Positions 18,417 to 29,400 of a stretch of 64,000 nucleotides of DNA are shown one piece after another; within the stretch, counting starts at the first letter, position 1; every line of letters begins with the position of its first letter. The DNA lies in NCBI RefSeq assembly GCF_014163735.1, contig NZ_JACJDV010000012.1, positions 1 through 64,000 of the forward strand, written 5' to 3'. Source of the DNA: Shewanella sp. SR44-3. GTDB lineage: Bacteria > Pseudomonadota > Gammaproteobacteria > Enterobacterales > Shewanellaceae. A program made the translations under genes and the position numbers. The notes below the pieces were generated by a model. It was not told the DNA's origin. It was given only the letters and a program-made list of their open reading frames with translations, and ran no database searches.

Positions 18417-19370
18417 TTAGGTTATGGGGTTGACGCTGGCGAGTATAATGTCGGCTAAGGTTTGGCCGATGGCCAAGTGACTGGTGCGAATTCTATGCTC
18501 GGCGACGGCGCTAAACACAGCTTGAATGTCTTCTGGCAATAAATAGTTGCGTTCATCGATATAAGCCCAAGCTTTAGCGGCTTGCAGTAAGGCAAGGCTG
18601 GCTCTAGGTGATAACCCAGTGGTATCGGCGTGCTGTCGAGAATAATCAACCAAGGCAATCAAGTAGTTGAGTAGCGCATCTGAGGCGCTCACTTTACTGA
18701 CCTCTACTTGCAATGCCTGCAGCTCATCAGGGGTTATGCAGGAGGGCAAGTCTTGGGCTTTTAGGGCCTTACCTTTTAGCATGTTCAGCTGCGCCTCATG
18801 GCTTGGGTAGCCTAAAGAAATCCTCATCATAAATCTGTCTAATTGAGATTCAGGTAGAGGAAAAGTACCTGATTGCTCGGTGGGGTTTTGGCTTGCTACC
18901 ACAAAAAATGGTGCGGGCAGAGGATAGGTGACACCATCTAAGGTGATTTGTTGCTCGGCCATGGCTTCAAGCAAGGCGCTTTGGGTCTTGGGGCTGGCGC
19001 GGTTGATTTCATCGGCCAACAACATTTGGTTAAATACCGGCCCTTTATGAAACACAAATTGGTGCTGCGCTTTATCGAAAATGGATACCCCTAGGATGTC
19101 CGCTGGCAGCATGTCACTGGTAAATTGAATGCGCTGATAGCTCATGCCTAAGGTACTTGCTAGGGCTTGAGATAAGCTGGTTTTACCCATGCCCGGCAAA
19201 TCTTCAATAAGTAAATGGCCGCGGCCCAAGATACAGGCAAACGCCAACTTGATTTGCTCTGGCTTGCCGAGTAACACTTGTTCAAGCTGAGTTAAAATCC
19301 GTGACACCTGGCCTGTTAATGGGGATTTGTGGTTATCGCTCTGCTGGGATTGAATCGTCGGTTGCATCAC
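18417..19370 (-). CDS. MoxR-family AAA+ ATPase
   Basis: A 317-residue AAA+ ATPase of the MoxR family. Walker A is DLPGMGKTS (about residues 58-66), Walker B/sensor is LLADEINRASPKTQSALLEAM, and the later segments SQNPTEQSGTFPLPESQLDRF and SPRASLALLQAAKAWA are typical of the family. MoxR ATPases act as chaperones that remodel or activate partner proteins, here probably the DUF58 and transglutaminase products encoded directly downstream. First gene of the three-gene - strand operon. Confidence 0.92.
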   Translation of the reverse strand: MMQPTIQSQQSDNHKSPLTGQVSRILTQLEQVLLGKPEQIKLAFACILGRGHLLIEDLPGMGKTSLSQALASTLGMSYQRIQFTSDMLPADILGVSIFDKAQHQFVFHKGPVFNQMLLADEINRASPKTQSALLEAMAEQQITLDGVTYPLPAPFFVVASQNPTEQSGTFPLPESQLDRFMMRISLGYPSHEAQLNMLKGKALKAQDLPSCITPDELQALQVEVSKVSASDALLNYLIALVDYSRQHADTTGLSPRASLALLQAAKAWAYIDERNYLLPEDIQAVFSAVAEHRIRTSHLAIGQTLADIILASVNPIT

Positions 19371-19438
19371 GGCAAACCCCCTGTAGTGATTTAATTTATG
19401 CCTTGAGATAAGCGTTTTGAAATAAACACCTTGATATA

Positions 19439-19464
19439 AAAAAGGGCATTTTCATGCCCTTAAA
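19439..19464 (-). terminator. Terminator of slt
   Basis: Stem AAGGGCAT/ATGCCCTT with a 4-base loop, followed on the - strand by TTTTTTA. It lies about 70 bp after the slt stop codon, in front of the MoxR gene. Confidence 0.85.
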
Positions 19465-19533
19465 TAATGATGACTCCCTTACCGCAGTGGTTGCCTTGTC
19501 TTGTATTCGCTCACTTAGCTTTAATAAGTAAGC

Positions 19534-21456
19534 TTAATAAGCAAAGTTACGCTCATAGGGAGTAAACATACCCGCATCAGGTGAATGGGACTGCTGATAA
19601 ATCATTCGATAACTTAACACCGCCTGCACATATTCACGGGTTTCGGTATAAGGTATGGTCTCGATAAAACTCATCACATCCAATTGACCTTTAGAATCAG
19701 CTAACCAACGTTTTACCCTGTGAGGTCCAGCGTTATAAGCTGCGGTAGCCAGTACTCGATTGCCGTTAAATTGTTTTAAAATTTGGCTGTAATAGGCGCT
19801 ACCTAACATGATGTTATTGTCGGCGCGGTATAAATCGTTAGGCTTATTATAGAGTAAACGGTATTTTCGGGCGGTTTCTTTCGCTGTCGCTGGCATCAGT
19901 TGCATCATACCGCGAGCACCCACACCTGAGGTCGCAAAGCGATGAAACGCACTTTCACGGCGAGAAATGGCACGAATTTCATCGATATTCACCCCAAAAT
20001 GCTTACTGGCTTTCTCGAATGATTTTTGCGCCGCTAACGGGAAGCGTAAGTTAAGAGCATTCCACTGCTCACCTTGAATGCTGGCCTCAACACTGAAGTT
20101 ATACCAGCCATTTTCTAATGCCAATAAACCGTATTCAGCTTTGGTTTGATTGTCATGGCGTCTCAGTAAGTAAATCCACTCAGTGCGAGCATCATGAGGG
20201 CGTTTAATGGCCAATAGCTCAGTGACCCTTGCAAGGCCTGAGTCTTGATTTAATTTGGTTTTTAGCTCATCTGAAAATACCAAACCCGCATCGTTCATGC
20301 TTAAAGGGGCATTCAATGATTGGGCGGCGTAGAAGCCATAGAAGTTACGTTCTTGGCTTAAGGTGCTGGCCTGTGATTGTGCAAGGTTTGGGTTGGTTTT
20401 TCCTGTAATACGGATTTGCCAATATTGCCAACGAGGATCGGCTTTACCCTTAGGGCTGAGTTGAGCTAAATACTTTTCCACTGTGGCATCATCTTTTTCA
20501 CCTATGGCCCAGCGCATGCGCATGCCAAAGAGTTCATCAGATTTAAGCTTTGGCAACATGGTATCAATATGGTTGCGCTGTTTTTCGACTTTAAAAATCA
20601 AGGCGCGGCGCACTAAAAAGTGATTTAGACTGGCATCTTGCTCTGCGCCAAAACGATGGGCCTTGTGGTATTTTTTATATAATTTAATCGCTTGATTAAT
20701 ATTGGACAAGGCAAGTTTTCTTAACCCAGCATCGACAATGTCACCGTAGATAGTGGCATTATTACTGAATCTTTGGGTGTGCCTTAAGCTGTTGGGATCT
20801 TTATACACTGAGACTAATAACTTAGCCTCGGCTTTATGGCGGGTAATTTTTTGCGCCAAATAGTTCACTAAACCATACTGGCCGGCATTGAAACTGAGCA
20901 ATAACCGAGACCAGATCATCCCTTGGCTGCGATGGCCTGCTTTACTCCAAAGTGCAAATAAAGGGTCGCACTCAGCAGGGCGGGATTTGCCATAAAGCCA
21001 TAGCGCTTGAGTCGCTTCAAAGGCGGCGGTTTTATTTCCCTGATGGTAATTGGCCAGCTGATAAAAGCATTGCAAGCGCACATCATTAGGTCGCTCAGGC
21101 GCAACGGCAAGAAAGTCACCCCAGCGCTTAGCTTTACCTGCGGTAAGTAAATAGCGATAACGGGCGGAGTTATATAAAGGCGTGCCCGCGAAGGCTTCTA
21201 TGTCTTTGGCGGCCTGTTTACCGGGTAACTTGATAATATCGGCCATGGTTGCGTTGTAGTCTAGATAGACTGCCAGTGGATAACCATTGAGTTTAGATCT
21301 TAAGGTGCGATATTTAGCATACTGTTTGTTGTCGAGGGCGCGGCTGGCGTCCAAATAGGTTTGCTGGTCCTGAGTATAGGCACTCAAGCTTTGAGAGAAA
21401 AACATCAGCGCCAGGCTGGCTGCCGTTAAACAAGATGTCATTAGTGTTTTGTGCAT
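19534..21456 (-). CDS. slt: Soluble lytic murein transglycosylase
   Basis: A 640-residue periplasmic enzyme that cleaves the MurNAc-GlcNAc bond of peptidoglycan and forms 1,6-anhydro ends. There is an N-terminal signal peptide (residues 1-26, ending in SLSA), a long alpha-helical superhelical U/L region, and a C-terminal lysozyme-like SLT domain. The catalytic glutamate is in AISRRESAFH (near residue 500), followed by GARGMMQLMPATA and later AAYNAGPHRVKRWL, all standard Slt70 motifs. Length matches the family. It lies downstream of rmuC, with an AT-rich 217-bp gap (21457-21673) that can carry its own promoter. Confidence 0.94.
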   Translation of the reverse strand: MHKTLMTSCLTAASLALMFFSQSLSAYTQDQQTYLDASRALDNKQYAKYRTLRSKLNGYPLAVYLDYNATMADIIKLPGKQAAKDIEAFAGTPLYNSARYRYLLTAGKAKRWGDFLAVAPERPNDVRLQCFYQLANYHQGNKTAAFEATQALWLYGKSRPAECDPLFALWSKAGHRSQGMIWSRLLLSFNAGQYGLVNYLAQKITRHKAEAKLLVSVYKDPNSLRHTQRFSNNATIYGDIVDAGLRKLALSNINQAIKLYKKYHKAHRFGAEQDASLNHFLVRRALIFKVEKQRNHIDTMLPKLKSDELFGMRMRWAIGEKDDATVEKYLAQLSPKGKADPRWQYWQIRITGKTNPNLAQSQASTLSQERNFYGFYAAQSLNAPLSMNDAGLVFSDELKTKLNQDSGLARVTELLAIKRPHDARTEWIYLLRRHDNQTKAEYGLLALENGWYNFSVEASIQGEQWNALNLRFPLAAQKSFEKASKHFGVNIDEIRAISRRESAFHRFATSGVGARGMMQLMPATAKETARKYRLLYNKPNDLYRADNNIMLGSAYYSQILKQFNGNRVLATAAYNAGPHRVKRWLADSKGQLDVMSFIETIPYTETREYVQAVLSYRMIYQQSHSPDAGMFTPYERNFAY

Positions 21457-21673
21457 TTAATCGAGAATCTCCGCCTCAGTATGCTATTGTTATATATGAC
21501 GTTATCAAAGCGTAACGACTGTTTTGTTAACGCTGTTATCTGTTTTAAATCTCTGTACTTAGTTTCTATATTTGTCGCTGTATTTAATTACTCTACTACA
21601 GTGCTTTTTCTTTTTAGTGCGTATGCTATTTATAGCACAGCTATCAATGAGGTTAGCGTGTTTAAGTGCAGTG

Positions 21674-23239
21674 CTAGCTAGTCACTGCACTTAATCTTGT
21701 TTGGGCAGCATGAGGTTCATTGTGCTCTTCATCTTGGTTCTCATTTTGACTTTCATCCAAATGACCATTGAGGGCTAAATTGATTTTTTGTTTATCCAGC
21801 TGTTTACTGGTGTCGACCCCCAGTTTCTGCATTAAATGCGCTTGCCTAACTAAGTTCCCTTTGCCAGAGGACAGTTTACCCATGGCGCTTTGATAGCTTT
21901 TTTCAGCCCCCTCTAATGCACGGCCCACTTTGTCCATGTCTTCGATGAAACCGCAAAATTTATCGTACATTTTTGCGGCTTGTCTGGCGATGGTTTGGGC
22001 ATTTTGATTTTGATATTCATAACGCCAAATGTTGTTGATGGTGCGTAGCGCCACCAACAAATTGGTGGGACTGACCAACATAATATTTTGCTCTAACGCA
22101 TAGTTAATGATGCTGGGATCATGCTCGATAGCGAGCAGGAAAGCAGGCTCGATGGGAATAAACATCAATACATAATCAAGGCTCTTAAGGCCATGGAGTT
22201 TATGATAATCCTTTTGGCTCAAGCCTTTGATATGCTGCCTGATGGAAATAACGTGCTCTTTCAGTGCTTGCTGTTTTTGCTCGTCATCACTGCTATTAAA
22301 GTAACGCTCGTAAGCGATGAGTGACATTTTGGCATCAATAACCACGTCTTTTTGCTCAGGCAAATGCACTATCACATCGGGTTTGAAGCGTTTGCCGTTA
22401 TCATCTTTTAACTCTTGTTGAGTCTGGTACTCGTGACCTTCGCGCAGACCACTTTCTTGCAGCACCCGCTCTAGAATGACTTCACCCCAGTTGCCCTGTT
22501 GCTTGTTGTCGCCTTTAAGGGCGTTAGTCAGGTTGATGGCATCTTGACTCATTTTCATGTTGAGTTCATGAAGATGATTTAATTGGTGTTTTAATGCGCT
22601 GCGTTCAGATTGCTCATGGGTGTAAGATTCATTGATCTGCTGTCTAAACCCTTCTAATTGCTGTTTTAGAGGTCCCAATACCCCATCAATTTGACTGACG
22701 TTTTGTTGCTTAAAGTTTTCGCTACGCTCTTCAAATATCCGATTAGCCAAGTTTTCAAACTGTGTGGTTAACCTCGTTTCGGCAGTTTCAAGTAAGCGGA
22801 TTTTGTCCTGCAAAGCTTCTTGTTCGGTGCGGCTTTTGATTAAAATGGTTTGCTGCATGGCATTGGATTTAGATAATGCCAGTTGGGACTCCATTAGCTT
22901 TCGCTGGGTGTCGCTGAGTTGCAGTTCAAGGCTAGTGGCACGTTCGGCCTGAGACTCGACTTTTGACACTTGAGCGATAAGCAGCTCAATTTTTGACTGG
23001 GCATGTTTTATCATGTCGTCTTTATCGTCGATAAGATCTTGCTGATGGGCGGTTACAGCTGCTGCGGCATCACTGACTTGCTTATTGGTGAGTTCTTGAG
23101 CGATTTTAACTTGTTCCCAGCGCTGGCGTGTCAGCCGTTGGTTTAATAAGGCGCCAATAAGTAACGCAAGCAATGCAACGGCGCAAAGAATAATCAGCTG
23201 AGGTAAAGATAAGGCTGTCAGTTGAGTGGGAAAAGGCAT
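21674..23239 (-). CDS. rmuC: DNA recombination protein RmuC
   Basis: A 521-residue RmuC family protein, thought to limit DNA inversions at short inverted repeats and related to PD-(D/E)XK nucleases. An N-terminal membrane anchor (about residues 10-28) precedes a long coiled coil to about residue 230. The conserved core follows, with QGNWGEVILERVLQESGL and VVIDAKMSLIAYERYF, whose D-A-K is the nuclease-like motif. The acidic tail (after residue 495) is variable in the family. The 278 bp upstream (23240-23517) separate it from the divergent msrP and must hold both promoters. Confidence 0.93.
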   Translation of the reverse strand: MPFPTQLTALSLPQLIILCAVALLALLIGALLNQRLTRQRWEQVKIAQELTNKQVSDAAAAVTAHQQDLIDDKDDMIKHAQSKIELLIAQVSKVESQAERATSLELQLSDTQRKLMESQLALSKSNAMQQTILIKSRTEQEALQDKIRLLETAETRLTTQFENLANRIFEERSENFKQQNVSQIDGVLGPLKQQLEGFRQQINESYTHEQSERSALKHQLNHLHELNMKMSQDAINLTNALKGDNKQQGNWGEVILERVLQESGLREGHEYQTQQELKDDNGKRFKPDVIVHLPEQKDVVIDAKMSLIAYERYFNSSDDEQKQQALKEHVISIRQHIKGLSQKDYHKLHGLKSLDYVLMFIPIEPAFLLAIEHDPSIINYALEQNIMLVSPTNLLVALRTINNIWRYEYQNQNAQTIARQAAKMYDKFCGFIEDMDKVGRALEGAEKSYQSAMGKLSSGKGNLVRQAHLMQKLGVDTSKQLDKQKINLALNGHLDESQNENQDEEHNEPHAAQTRLSAVTS

Positions 23240-23517
23240 GAAAGGTAACTCAAGGAAAATAATAGCCTAGAGTCGCATGTGCCGCGGGTTGCTGCAAGTC
23301 TGAGGTGCTGGATTTAAGCTGCAATTGCTTAATGAATGAGCAAAATACTGTGAATTGATCTAGTTTTATCATCACGATGGTGTTTTTTAGCTTTAATTGC
23401 AATATTTTTAGCTTTCCCCATGTCTATTCAATTATCAACAATGCGCGATACTTATTTTTTACTGCGATGTGATTAGCAAAATCATTGACAAAATAACAGA
23501 AGTAACAAGAGGTTTTT

Positions 23518-24561
23518 ATGAGTCAGAAATCATCATTTATTCAAGGCATAAAAAAAACTGCCTCTTGGGCATTACCGGACAATCAAGTGACTCCAGAAGC
23601 TGTGTTTAATGACAGGCGTAATATTGTGAAAGCTTTGGGCTTTGGTGGATTAGGTGCGCTGGGGGCGAGTCTGTCGCCATCGGCTCAAGCGGGGTTGTTT
23701 GATGTATTTACAGACAAACCTAAGGGTGAATTTGTGCGTTCTGCACTTAAATTTTCTCGGCCTCAAGGGTTTATGCTTGATGAAGGATTAACCCCTGAAG
23801 ATAAAGTGACCCGCCATAATAATTTTTATGAGTTTGGCACCAGTAAACAAGATCCCTTTGAGAATGCACAGCAGCTGAATGTCGACCCTTGGAGCTTGAC
23901 AATAGATGGGCTTGTTGATAATCCCATCACTTTAAACCTTGAAGATTTAACGCGGTTATTTCCATTAGAAGAACGCACTTATCGGTTACGCTGTGTTGAA
24001 GCTTGGTCCATGGTGATACCTTGGGTTGGCTTTAGTTTAGCGGACTTACTGGCCAAGGTTGGGGTTAAGTCCAGTGCCACTCATGTGGCGTTTGAAACCT
24101 TGCATGATCCTGAGCAAATGCCTGGGCAAAAGAGCCGCTTAGTGGGAGGCGGAATACATTACCCTTATGTGGAGGGGCTGACTTTAGCTGAAGCCATGAA
24201 TCCACTACCTTTTATGGCTGTGGGACTTTATGGCAAGACATTACCACCACAAAATGGTGCGCCTATTCGCTTAGTCGTGCCTTGGAAGTATGGCTTTAAG
24301 AGCATTAAATCTATTGTTCGCATTCGATTATTAGACAGAGAACCACCAACCAGTTGGAATCAACTGGCGAATAATGAGTACGGTTTTTATGCCAATGTGA
24401 ACCCAGATGTGGCTCACCCACGTTGGTCACAAGCCAGTGAGCGCAGGATAGGTGAAGGCGGGCTATTCTCAGCGAAACGTATCCCCACTCAAATGTTTAA
24501 TGGTTATGGCGATGAGGTCGCATATTTGTATCGAGGCATAGATCTAAAGAGGTTTTATTAA
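23518..24561 (+). CDS. msrP: Protein-methionine-sulfoxide reductase catalytic subunit
   Basis: A 347-residue periplasmic molybdoenzyme that reduces methionine sulfoxide in envelope proteins. A Tat signal is visible ([10 protein letters not shown] at residues 33-42, then a hydrophobic stretch ending in SAQA). The sulfite-oxidase fold carries the Mo-coordinating cysteine in [14 protein letters not shown] (Cys159). AGAGG lies just before the ATG. The stop codon overlaps the msrQ start. It is divergent from rmuC. Residue count and motifs match YedY/MsrP closely. Confidence 0.95.
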   Translation: MSQKSSFIQGIKKTASWALPDNQVTPEAVFNDRRNIVKALGFGGLGALGASLSPSAQAGLFDVFTDKPKGEFVRSALKFSRPQGFMLDEGLTPEDKVTRHNNFYEFGTSKQDPFENAQQLNVDPWSLTIDGLVDNPITLNLEDLTRLFPLEERTYRLRCVEAWSMVIPWVGFSLADLLAKVGVKSSATHVAFETLHDPEQMPGQKSRLVGGGIHYPYVEGLTLAEAMNPLPFMAVGLYGKTLPPQNGAPIRLVVPWKYGFKSIKSIVRIRLLDREPPTSWNQLANNEYGFYANVNPDVAHPRWSQASERRIGEGGLFSAKRIPTQMFNGYGDEVAYLYRGIDLKRFY

Positions 24562-25163
24562 TGCGCTTAACCTCTGGCAATCTGGTGTGGCTTAAAGTGG
24601 CGCTGCATTTACTTTGCTTATTACCCCTAATGTATTTAGTGCTGTTGGTGTTGACTGATAACGCTGGGGGCGATCCTGTGCAGTACATTATTCATTACAC
24701 GGGTATGGGCGCTATTAATGCGCTGATTGTGACCCTGTTGGTATCACCTTTGGCTAAGCGGTTTAAACAAGGCTTGTTATTGCAGACTCGGCGTTTATTG
24801 GGGCTTTATGTACTGGCTTACGCCATGCTGCACCTGAGCGCATTTATCAGTTTAGATTTACTGTTTGCTTGGGAATTGTTGTTTGAAGAAATCCTTAAAC
24901 GGCCATATATCTTGGTGGGAGCCAGCTGTTTAGTGTTACTGCTGGTGCTCGGGTTGACCTCATTCCAGCGGGTGAAACGTAACATGGGCAAACGCTGGCA
25001 GTTACTGCACAATTGGGTGTATCTTGCTGCTGTTTTAGCGCCAATTCACTTTTATTGGTCGGTGAAGTCTGAAATTATTGAACCTGGAATTTACCTGTTA
25101 ATCTTTGCTTCTTTGCTGCTGTTACGCCGTAAAGCGCTGACTAAACATCTGCGCTTGAGCTAG
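24561..25163 (+). CDS. msrQ: Protein-methionine-sulfoxide reductase heme-binding subunit
   Basis: A 200-residue membrane protein of about six helices that passes electrons from the quinone pool or flavin reductase to MsrP. Histidines expected to bind b-type heme are visible in YAMLHLSAFIS, WQLLHNWVYLAA and LAPIHFYW. It starts in a one-base overlap with the msrP stop, so both are made together. It ends only 12 bp before the convergent response-regulator gene, with no terminator in between. Confidence 0.94.
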   Translation: MRLTSGNLVWLKVALHLLCLLPLMYLVLLVLTDNAGGDPVQYIIHYTGMGAINALIVTLLVSPLAKRFKQGLLLQTRRLLGLYVLAYAMLHLSAFISLDLLFAWELLFEEILKRPYILVGASCLVLLLVLGLTSFQRVKRNMGKRWQLLHNWVYLAAVLAPIHFYWSVKSEIIEPGIYLLIFASLLLLRRKALTKHLRLS

Positions 25164-25175
25164 ATTGGGGTTAAT

Positions 25176-26453
25176 TTAGGCTTTTTCTAATAAAGGTAAA
25201 TGATACTTTTCAAATAGTTTTACCACAGAGGTTTGGTGCAAGGGTTTGATGATATAGCCTTTTGCACCGGCTTCTATGGCTTGGCGTACGGTATTCTTAT
25301 TTTTATTACCAGTGAGCATTATGATGGGGGTTTTTTTGTTCAGGTTTGCCGTTGTTCTTATTTGGTCGAGAATATACAGCCCATTGGTATCGGGTAAATT
25401 AATGTCCATTAACACTAAGTCGTATTCACGGCTGCTTAAGCAGGCAAAGGCGCGCCGTCCTGTTTCTGCACTATCAAATTCCAGTTTGTAATTACCCAGT
25501 AATACTTGGGTTAAGTGCAGGCTAATTTCATCATCTTCAATGATGAGTACTTTAGGGATCTTCTCTTTTACTACAGGTTTTGTGGCAATTGGGGCCTCAG
25601 CGTGAGTCCTATCAAGTGCAGGTGCCACTTTAGTGACTGACTTTTCTGCAGCGGCAGAAGCGGCCCGTTTAATCTCGATATCAGGTAATTCAGTTTCATC
25701 GGAAAACAGCATGTTTTCGGCACTAAAGCTACTTTGGGCATCACTGACAACTTGTTCTAATAGTTGTATCGCCTTATTTTGAATTTTAAGCAGTTCGGGG
25801 CGTATTTCATCGGATTTAATTGCCGACAAGGTTTTTTTAAGCATCTCCATGTCAAGCTTAACGGTTTGATGTTTTTGAATTCTGTCGGCTGCTGCATCTA
25901 AGGCTTTGTCAATTTGACTTAAGCTATTCTCAAAATCTTTTTTCATCGACTCCTTGCGTTCAATACCCTTGGCGATGATTTCCTTGGCAGCATCGTTATA
26001 GTTTTTCTTGTATTGTAGAAAGTCGGTTTTGTGTGTTGTGCCCTCAGTTAAGCCCACTTTTTTTAGCAAATGCTGACAGATAACCACAGGGCGATGTAAT
26101 TCGTATAGGGGCCGTGCAACAAGGTAGTCATCGATAATGCCACTGCAATAGGCTTCATAGGCATCTTTTTCATCGTGTCTTGAAATCACTCCTACCACGC
26201 AATGCTCGCAAATTTTACCGCCTTGGACTTCATCTAGGGCTTGATAGTAAGTGGCTAAAGATTCTTGCAGGGTTTCGCAAGAGACGAAGATGACCTTAGG
26301 GGCCAGATCTCTTAATGCTTCACTGACACTATTAATCTTGTCTACGACCAAGACTTTGGCAAAATTGCGGGAGATTATATTGATTAGTAGAGCGTCATTC
26401 TCCTTAGATTGGCTGAACATGATAATGTTTGATACTAGACTACTTTTTGCCAT
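25176..26453 (-). CDS. Response regulator with a degenerate N-terminal receiver
   Basis: A 425-residue protein with a C-terminal CheY-like receiver (about residues 299-420) that has the acidic pair in LIIEDDE, the phospho-acceptor in LVLMDINLPD (Asp350), the T/S in PIIMLTGN and the K-P in YIIKPLH. The first 130 residues also fit a receiver fold, but the acceptor position reads VIFVSCETL and the final K-P is replaced by R-P, so this domain is probably not phosphorylated. A charged helical linker joins the two. There is no DNA-binding or enzymatic output domain. It overlaps the upstream hybrid kinase gene by 14 bases, so the two almost certainly work together. Confidence 0.85.
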   Translation of the reverse strand: MAKSSLVSNIIMFSQSKENDALLINIISRNFAKVLVVDKINSVSEALRDLAPKVIFVSCETLQESLATYYQALDEVQGGKICEHCVVGVISRHDEKDAYEAYCSGIIDDYLVARPLYELHRPVVICQHLLKKVGLTEGTTHKTDFLQYKKNYNDAAKEIIAKGIERKESMKKDFENSLSQIDKALDAAADRIQKHQTVKLDMEMLKKTLSAIKSDEIRPELLKIQNKAIQLLEQVVSDAQSSFSAENMLFSDETELPDIEIKRAASAAAEKSVTKVAPALDRTHAEAPIATKPVVKEKIPKVLIIEDDEISLHLTQVLLGNYKLEFDSAETGRRAFACLSSREYDLVLMDINLPDTNGLYILDQIRTTANLNKKTPIIMLTGNKNKNTVRQAIEAGAKGYIIKPLHQTSVVKLFEKYHLPLLEKA

Positions 26454-29400
26454 ATTGACCCTTCCTTGCGACTAGGTATGCCAATAGACGTTCAATTTCC
26501 CGCTCAACATGTTGCCATAATTGATGAGCCTCGACTAAATCCACCTGATTGTTGCCAGTGTTATTTTCGAGTTTTTGGCAGGCATCACTCAAGGCTTGTG
26601 CGCCAATATAGAGGGCGCTACTTTTGATGGTGTGAACTGATGAGTGAACGCTGTTAAAATCATGATCCATAAACGCCTGCTGCAAGGCTTGATGACGCTG
26701 CTCTAGGTTGCCCAAAAATTGGGTTAAGAAATCATCGATTTCTTCATCACTGATATCGCCGACGAACTTATAGATAACCTTGATATCCATGGGTGCTGGC
26801 TGTTCTTGAGTTGTTGATTGGCTATTCAAAGGGTGAATAGCAGGGCTTTTATTGACTCTCGATTCCTGGCTATCAATAAGGTATTCATTAACTTGCTCTT
26901 CATCGTCATTGAAGGTGTCGATGAAGATGTCATCTCTGTCGGTAAAATCATGCTCCAAACCATCTAGGTTATTTAATGGATCATCCTGTTCTTGATGTTC
27001 TTCTAAGAATAAATTTAAATCGCAAAGGTATTTTTGCAAGACTGGTAAAGACAATGGTTTGATAAATATTTGATTCACTTGCGCTTTACTGCACGCTTGC
27101 TGACACTCAGAGGATTTGTCAGCCGTTAGCACTATCACTTGTGTAGGAATTCTAAACTCTGTTTCTTCGATATAGCGTATGGTTTGCGTCAGTTCAGCGC
27201 CAGTTAAATGGGGCATCTGATAGTCAGAGATGATTAAATTATAATTGTGTTGCTGGAATTGAATGATAGCTTTTTCGGGATCATCACAAAAGGTTGCCTG
27301 TACGCCAATGGACGCCAGTTGATGTTCCAAGACAAAAATATTATCAGCATTATCCTCTACAACTAATGCATTAATCCTATTCAAATTGTTTTGATCACCT
27401 TGGCGCTTTGTATCAAGTTTGTTGTTGCCGTTGCTAGTGTCTTTCACTAATTCTAATAACTGCTCCAACCTTAAGGGCATCAAGGATATTTGTTTAATAT
27501 TGGTTTGGTTCGCACTAAAGTCGCCATCTTGAATGAGCAGGGCTTTACGTTGGGGCATACTGAGCAAATGTTGAAATAAGTTTTTGTCTTTAAGCTGACT
27601 ATTACAAAATTTAAGATCCGCTTGATGAGGGTCAAATAATATCACCGCATCGGGTTCATTAAGCTCGAGCAAACTGTAAGAGGACACATAATGCAGATTA
27701 AATCCGATGGCATCTGCATAGCGCTGTAAGGTGTAGGACAATTTGGGATGATTAGTGAAGATGTTAAGATCAGCACGGCTTAATCCTTTAAGGGGGTTTT
27801 TCTGACTGACTTGAGTTTTCTGTGAATTAGTGAATGGAATTTTAACTATAAAATAGAAGGTTGCGCCGTGGTTGACTTCACTTTCAACTTTTAATTCAGA
27901 ATGCATTAAATGACATATTTTTTGACAAATATTGAGGCCAAGGCCGGTACCACCAAACTTCCTAAAGGTTTCGTCATCGGCCTGCATAAAGCCTTGGAAG
28001 ATTTTGTGCTGTTGCTCTGCCGTCAAACCAATACCGTTATCGCACACGGAAAATTTAAGGGTTTGCGATGTTGCTGTGCTACTGAGCGCTTCAAGTTTTA
28101 ACAGCACCGATGGGGTTTCTGAAGTATTAAATTTAATCGCGTTACTGATAAGGTTATGCAAAATTTGCGTTATCCGCACATCATCATAATGCAGCAACTT
28201 TTCCAGTTTAGGGTCGACATAGAGCTCAAGCCAGACGCCTCTTTGTTGAGCTTGCACCGCAAAAGTTGATAGCACGTCTTCACACAACAACCTTAAGTCC
28301 ACATCTACGGTGGAAAGGTTGACTTTCTCGGCTTCAAATTTAGTGTAATCCAGCACATCATTGAGTAAATTCAATAAATGGTTAGCACTGCGGCTTGCCA
28401 CCTGAAGGTGTTTGTTGTCTTGATAGCGTTCATCCCTGAGGGTGAGTTCGAGTAGGCCGATAATTGCGTTAAGTGGGGTACGGATTTCATGACCCATGGC
28501 TGCCATGAATTGACTCTTAGCAGCGCTAACTTCAACAGATTTAAGCCAAGTCTTTTCTAATTTATCATGTAATTGAGTGATATTGGTTTCATCGAGTAAT
28601 AAGCAAATTCGTTCATTATCATCGGTAAATCTGTCGCGATATTCTAAGGTGAATCCCGACTGGCTGGTGAAGCTGAAGTTGATCAAAGTGTTGGCTTTAA
28701 GCTTTCTTTTATACCAACGTTTAATGGCGATAATTTTTCTTTCATCGGACTTAAATTCAACGGCCAGTATTTGGCTGACTAATTCAAAGGCCTTAATACC
28801 TATCAGCAGCTGATGATCAAGATAGGGAAAAATTTTGTAAAACTGTTGGTTACATAACTCAATTCTATTATGTGCATTAACTATTACCATGCCTTCGGAT
28901 AATTGATTCACGGCATTGAGCAAATAGCTGTATTTGTGCATCACGCCAGTATTTTTGTTATTAGAACCAGTCATAGGGTGCCATACAATCAGCCAAAATT
29001 GTTGTTGATTAAGCCGCACAGATTCAATGCATAAAAAGATCGCTTGTTCTTCATGGGTTAAGCTCAGCTCAACCCTTTGATTGATGGTGAGTTGCTTTAA
29101 TGACTGTTGTACTTTACTGATGTTATTGGCGGAAAACAGTTGCTCGAATTGATTTTGAATATTAAGTGATGCGGTAAGCTGTGGGTGGTTTGAACTGACA
29201 AGCATGAGTTCATTATCAATTAAGGCATAGTAATTAAAATCATGCTGCACTGTGGTTTTAGCTGGTGTTGCAGCTTTGGGTCTGGAGATACAATTGCAAC
29301 AGACTAAATGCGTGCCATCATCAAGAGCGATTAAAGACAGGCTGACACGGGAGGTTTGGGTGTAATAAGAGCTGGTTTTATGCCCTAAGGATAAGAAAGG

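Noticed and set aside
14954-19370. MoxR-DUF58-transglutaminase cluster as a new defence or stress system
   Set aside because: This three-gene set is widespread in proteobacteria and already recognised; nothing here departs from it apart from the tail repeats.
21451-21681. 76-codon hydrophobic open frame on + between slt and rmuC
   Set aside because: No ribosome-binding site, and it overlaps the ends of both genes; it is the AT-rich promoter region of slt.
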